NCBI GenBank assembly: GCA_035511075.1
Contig: DATKFW010000132.1
Span: 1 to 64,000, forward strand
Direction: 5' to 3'
Length of the DNA stretch: 64,000 nucleotides
Origin: DATAUD01 sp035511075
GTDB lineage: Bacteria; Verrucomicrobiota; Verrucomicrobiia; Limisphaerales; Palsa-1400
Shown here: piece by piece, positions 61,155 to 64,000 of the stretch
Numbering within the stretch: the stretch's first letter is position 1
Layout of the letters: each line of letters begins with the position of its first letter
Program-made: the position numbers and the translations under genes
The notes under the pieces: generated by a model
Databases searched by the model: none
Told to the model about the DNA's origin: nothing
Seen by the model: only the letters and a program-made list of their open reading frames with translations

Positions 61155-64000
61155 ATGACCACGCCTCCACTGAATTCAGACCACCGCCCCGGATGGAGAT
61201 GGTTGGCGGCTGGATTACTTTGGTTGGCGGCGCTGTCCTGCCCGGCAGACATCATTTGGAGCGATTTGGGGGCGACGCTCGTCCATGAAACGGGACCGGG
61301 CACGGATATACTTGGCGGCTCTGTCAAGCGGGATGATACGGCCACCAATGCGCTTTACTTCAAATTTCACGTCAACCCGATATCCGACGCGGGGACGGAG
61401 CCTTATTTTGCCGGGTTCGAGTTATACGAAGGGGACGCCGAACGGCTGGCAGTGGGCAACGCGCTCAATGCCTGGGCCTACGGCGCGTTCAACGTATTCG
61501 AGGCGCGCAAAACCAACTTCAATGTTTTTGAGACCGGCAAGACCAACAATGAGACCACCGATTACGGCATCGATTTTCACTCCTCCAAGCCCACGGATGC
61601 GGGGCGGGGCGTGTCCTTTGACTACGAGCTGCCGCGCAAGGGAATTGAGCGGACGATTGTTTTTAAAGTGCAATATGTGCCGGGGGGCAAGGACCGGGTG
61701 ACCGTTTGGATGGATCCGGATCTCGGCCCGGGCGCGACTGAAGCCAGCCAGATGGAGAGCTTGACGACGCGGTTCACCGCCAAGGCGTCGTTCAATCAAA
61801 TCCGGTTGCGGCACGGCGGCGGCGGGGATGGCTGGATATTCAGCGAGATGGTCATTGCGACCTCGTTCAGCGATTTCGTGCTGGACGACAGCGGGATAAA
61901 ATCGGGAAACGCGGGGTTGATGATCGAACGGGGCCGGTTGCCGTTCACGTTTCGGGTGTTGCAGCGCGAGCAAGGGTTGCCGCAGAATTTTGTGCGCGCG
62001 CTGGCACAGACCAGGGACGGTTACCTGTGGGTGGGCAGCGACGCCGGGGTGAGCCGGTTTGACGGGGCGAGGTTTGTCTCGTTCGGTTTGCCGGAAGGAT
62101 TTCAAGCCGGGCCGGTTCAGACGCTGCTGGGGGATTCGCAAGGCGCGCTGTGGATCGGGAGCGTCGGGACGGGATTGGGTCGGTGGCAGAACGGACGGTT
62201 CACGACTTTTGCCACTGAAAATGGGCTCCCGTCGGATTCGGTCAATGCCCTGGCGCAGGACAGCCAGGGGCGGGTTTGGGTGGGAACGGATGCCGGGTTG
62301 GCGGTATGGGAGGACCAGCATCTGCATCCTTACGGCGCGGGAGGAGAGCTGGCCGGAAAGCCAATCACCGCGCTCTTTAGCGACCGGCGCGGCATCCTGT
62401 GGATTGGCGCCAAGGGGGCGGGGTTGTTCACGCTGCGGGGAGGGCAGCTTTTTCAGGTGCTTGACCGCGACTTCGATTATTTGCTGCGGAATGTGCATTC
62501 CCTGCTGGTGGATCATGAAGGGCGCATCTGGGTCGGAGCCGGCGATGACTGGGTGCTGTATCGTGAGGCTGGACATTGGCGCCCGTACCGGTTGCCGCGC
62601 CACCTGGCCAGGCATTACGTCAGCGCCCTTGCGGAGGATCCCGACGGGACAGTTTGGGCCGGTTCAGTGAGCGAGGGTTTGTTTCAGTTCAAGCATGGGA
62701 AGCTGGTGGCAGTCAACGCCAGCAGTGGGTTGTCGGACAACCTGGTGGAAGCGCTGCTGGTGGACCGGGAAGGTGAACTCTGGGTCGGCACGCACGAGGG
62801 GTTGAATCAATTGCGACCCAAATACCTGTCTGTGATCGGCTACAACGAGGGCTTGGGCAGGGGCGCGGTGCAGGGCCTGGCCGAAGTGACCCCCGGCGTG
62901 ATTTGGGCCAGCAAATCAAGCGAGGGCCTCTACGTGTGGGATGGCCGTTATTTCCGTTCGCGGGCGGCAGTCGGCTTATCGCCGGAGGATGCCGGGGTTG
63001 GGGCATTGTTGATGGCAAAGGACGGCAGTTGCTGGATGGGCACCGCTCGCGGGTTGCTGCAATTTAAGGACGTCGGCCCAGTGGAGAGCCAACCCGGGTT
63101 GCAGGCGTTGACGAACGTGGACGTCAGCGCGCTGGGGCAGGATGTGAATGGAGGGTTGTGGGCGGGGACACGACAAGGGGAGCTTTGGTGGCAGGACAAT
63201 GAGCAGTGGCTGGCGCAAAGGCAGGGGCCGCGCGTCCATGCCGTCACGGCACTCGTGCCGGAGCGGGATGGTTCCATGTGGGTGGGAACCGCCGGCGACG
63301 GATTGTTCAATGTTGAAGGCAAAGCGGACGGACATTGGAGGAAACAGAGCGGACTCCTGAGCAGTTGGGTCCGGACACTCTACCTGGACCCGGAAGGCAC
63401 GCTTTGGATCGGGACCAGCGGCGGCGGTTTGAGCCGCCTTGCAGCAGGAGCGGTGGCGACGTTTACCACCCGTGAAGGACTTCCCGACAATACGATCTCG
63501 CAAATCCTGGAAGACGACGCCAGCAACCTTTGGTTGGGCGGCGATCGCGGCATCGTCTGTGTCAGCAAGCACGAATTGGGGGACCTGGCGGCCCACACGA
63601 GAACGGAAGTGTATCCGCAGATCTATGGGCGGGCGGAGGGGATGCTGTCCGAAGAGTGCATCAGTGGAGTCTTTCCGATCGGGCTGAGAACAAAATCGGG
63701 CCTGCTCTGGTTCCCGACGCAGGAGGGGATCGTGGTGGCCGATCCCCATCACCAAACCGTGGAAAGCCCCGCGCCGGCGGTCGTGCTGGAGGAGACGCTG
63801 GTCGACGGGGTGCCGGAGTTCGCGGAATCGTTGCATCTTGCGCCGGGCAGGCACCGGCTGGAGTTCGGATATACGGGAATTAATTTCGATGCCCCGGAAC
63901 GGGTGCGCTTCCGGTATCGCCTGGAAGGATTGGATTCCGATTGGGTGGAAGCCGGATCGACCCGCTCGGCATCCTTTCCTTATGTGCCGTACGGCGAATA
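61155..64000 (+). CDS. beta-propeller sensor protein, N-terminal part (runs off the window)
   Basis: The frame is open from ATG 61155 to the window end (at least 948 residues). After a signal-anchor-like segment (GWRWLAAGLLWLAALSCPAD) comes a ~240-residue beta-rich domain (IIWSDLGATLVHETGPGTD... to MVIATSFSDFVLD) that looks like a secreted jelly roll. About a dozen two-component-regulator propeller blades follow (LAQTRDGYLWVGSDAGVSRF, LAQDSQGRVWVGTDAGLAVW, LYLDPEGTLWIGTSGGGLSR). The Y_Y_Y domain begins near residue 895 (LEFGYTGINFDAPERVRFRY). Such proteins normally continue into a transmembrane helix and a kinase, GGDEF or helix-turn-helix output. It is divergent from the amylase, so it may sense glucan breakdown products. 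Confidence 0.9.
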   Translation, partial: MTTPPLNSDHRPGWRWLAAGLLWLAALSCPADIIWSDLGATLVHETGPGTDILGGSVKRDDTATNALYFKFHVNPISDAGTEPYFAGFELYEGDAERLAVGNALNAWAYGAFNVFEARKTNFNVFETGKTNNETTDYGIDFHSSKPTDAGRGVSFDYELPRKGIERTIVFKVQYVPGGKDRVTVWMDPDLGPGATEASQMESLTTRFTAKASFNQIRLRHGGGGDGWIFSEMVIATSFSDFVLDDSGIKSGNAGLMIERGRLPFTFRVLQREQGLPQNFVRALAQTRDGYLWVGSDAGVSRFDGARFVSFGLPEGFQAGPVQTLLGDSQGALWIGSVGTGLGRWQNGRFTTFATENGLPSDSVNALAQDSQGRVWVGTDAGLAVWEDQHLHPYGAGGELAGKPITALFSDRRGILWIGAKGAGLFTLRGGQLFQVLDRDFDYLLRNVHSLLVDHEGRIWVGAGDDWVLYREAGHWRPYRLPRHLARHYVSALAEDPDGTVWAGSVSEGLFQFKHGKLVAVNASSGLSDNLVEALLVDREGELWVGTHEGLNQLRPKYLSVIGYNEGLGRGAVQGLAEVTPGVIWASKSSEGLYVWDGRYFRSRAAVGLSPEDAGVGALLMAKDGSCWMGTARGLLQFKDVGPVESQPGLQALTNVDVSALGQDVNGGLWAGTRQGELWWQDNEQWLAQRQGPRVHAVTALVPERDGSMWVGTAGDGLFNVEGKADGHWRKQSGLLSSWVRTLYLDPEGTLWIGTSGGGLSRLAAGAVATFTTREGLPDNTISQILEDDASNLWLGGDRGIVCVSKHELGDLAAHTRTEVYPQIYGRAEGMLSEECISGVFPIGLRTKSGLLWFPTQEGIVVADPHHQTVESPAPAVVLEETLVDGVPEFAESLHLAPGRHRLEFGYTGINFDAPERVRFRYRLEGLDSDWVEAGSTRSASFPYVPYGE

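Overview
The window is a bacterial chromosome segment of moderately high G+C. It most likely comes from the phylum Verrucomicrobiota, near the Pedosphaera/Limisphaera group. The clues are secreted proteins built from Ig-like domains with a short C-terminal 'FYRL' tail, an ECF sigma remnant of the type common in PVC bacteria, a Cys-to-Asp MurA, S1/P1 nuclease, periplasmic beta-propeller sensors, and a large bifunctional glycogen debranching enzyme. These are family recollections, not database hits. Most genes are ordinary chromosomal genes. The exception is an accessory island at about 15.2-26.1 kb.

Layout: 0-7.3 kb holds a secreted protein of unknown role, then a four-gene efflux operon (TolC-like, YtcA-like, HlyD-like, FUSC) in the content of the E. 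coli ytcA-mdtNOP locus. 7.4-10.7 kb carries tRNA-Gly(UCC), pyrC, a secreted thioredoxin-like protein and hisS. 10.9-15.2 kb is one gene for a two-headed glycogen debranching enzyme.

15.2-26.1 kb is a mosaic island lodged between the debranching enzyme and an MFS transporter. All its recognisable genes read on the minus strand. The first block is a tightly overlapping five-gene operon: AbrB-type antitoxin, PIN protein, small unknown protein, GHKL ATPase, and a protein joining two RNA-polymerase alpha-CTD-like domains to a sigma region-4-like helix-turn-helix. I regard this as the best candidate for an undescribed defence or regulatory system. The second block has a DUF3455 lipoprotein, a DUF1778/GNAT toxin-antitoxin pair and a restriction-modification pair (SacI-like nuclease plus D12 adenine methyltransferase). 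The blocks are punctuated by four copies of a repeat (R1-R4). Between the two blocks lies a scar that fuses a truncated copy of the downstream MFS gene to a copy of the debranching-enzyme 3' end. The differences between these fragments and the intact genes are nearly all silent third-codon changes. This suggests that two alleles of the same integration hot spot, from different lineages, were stacked by recombination.

26.1-36 kb: MFS transporter, GT4 glycosyltransferase, murA (Asp at the fosfomycin-target position), a broken ECF sigma gene with a perfect 13-bp inverted repeat beside it, an Lhr-type helicase and a DUF72 protein. 36-50.3 kb: housekeeping and transport genes (POT transporter, flavin reductase, gcvT-gcvH, RDD protein, lspA, pseudouridine synthase, zinc-ribbon protein, S1/P1 nuclease, tilS, TPR protein, organophosphate antiporter, mdh, O-methyltransferase, lipoprotein, GNAT). 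50.4-55.4 kb: a secreted Ig/Cys-rich repeat protein and a three-gene two-component cluster that includes a kinase-dead paralogue. 55.5-61.1 kb: an alpha-glucan locus (CBM20-GH77 glucanotransferase, sugar transporter, GH13 amylase) followed by a divergent beta-propeller sensor that runs off the window. Together with the debranching enzyme this suggests turnover of starch, maltodextrin or glycogen.
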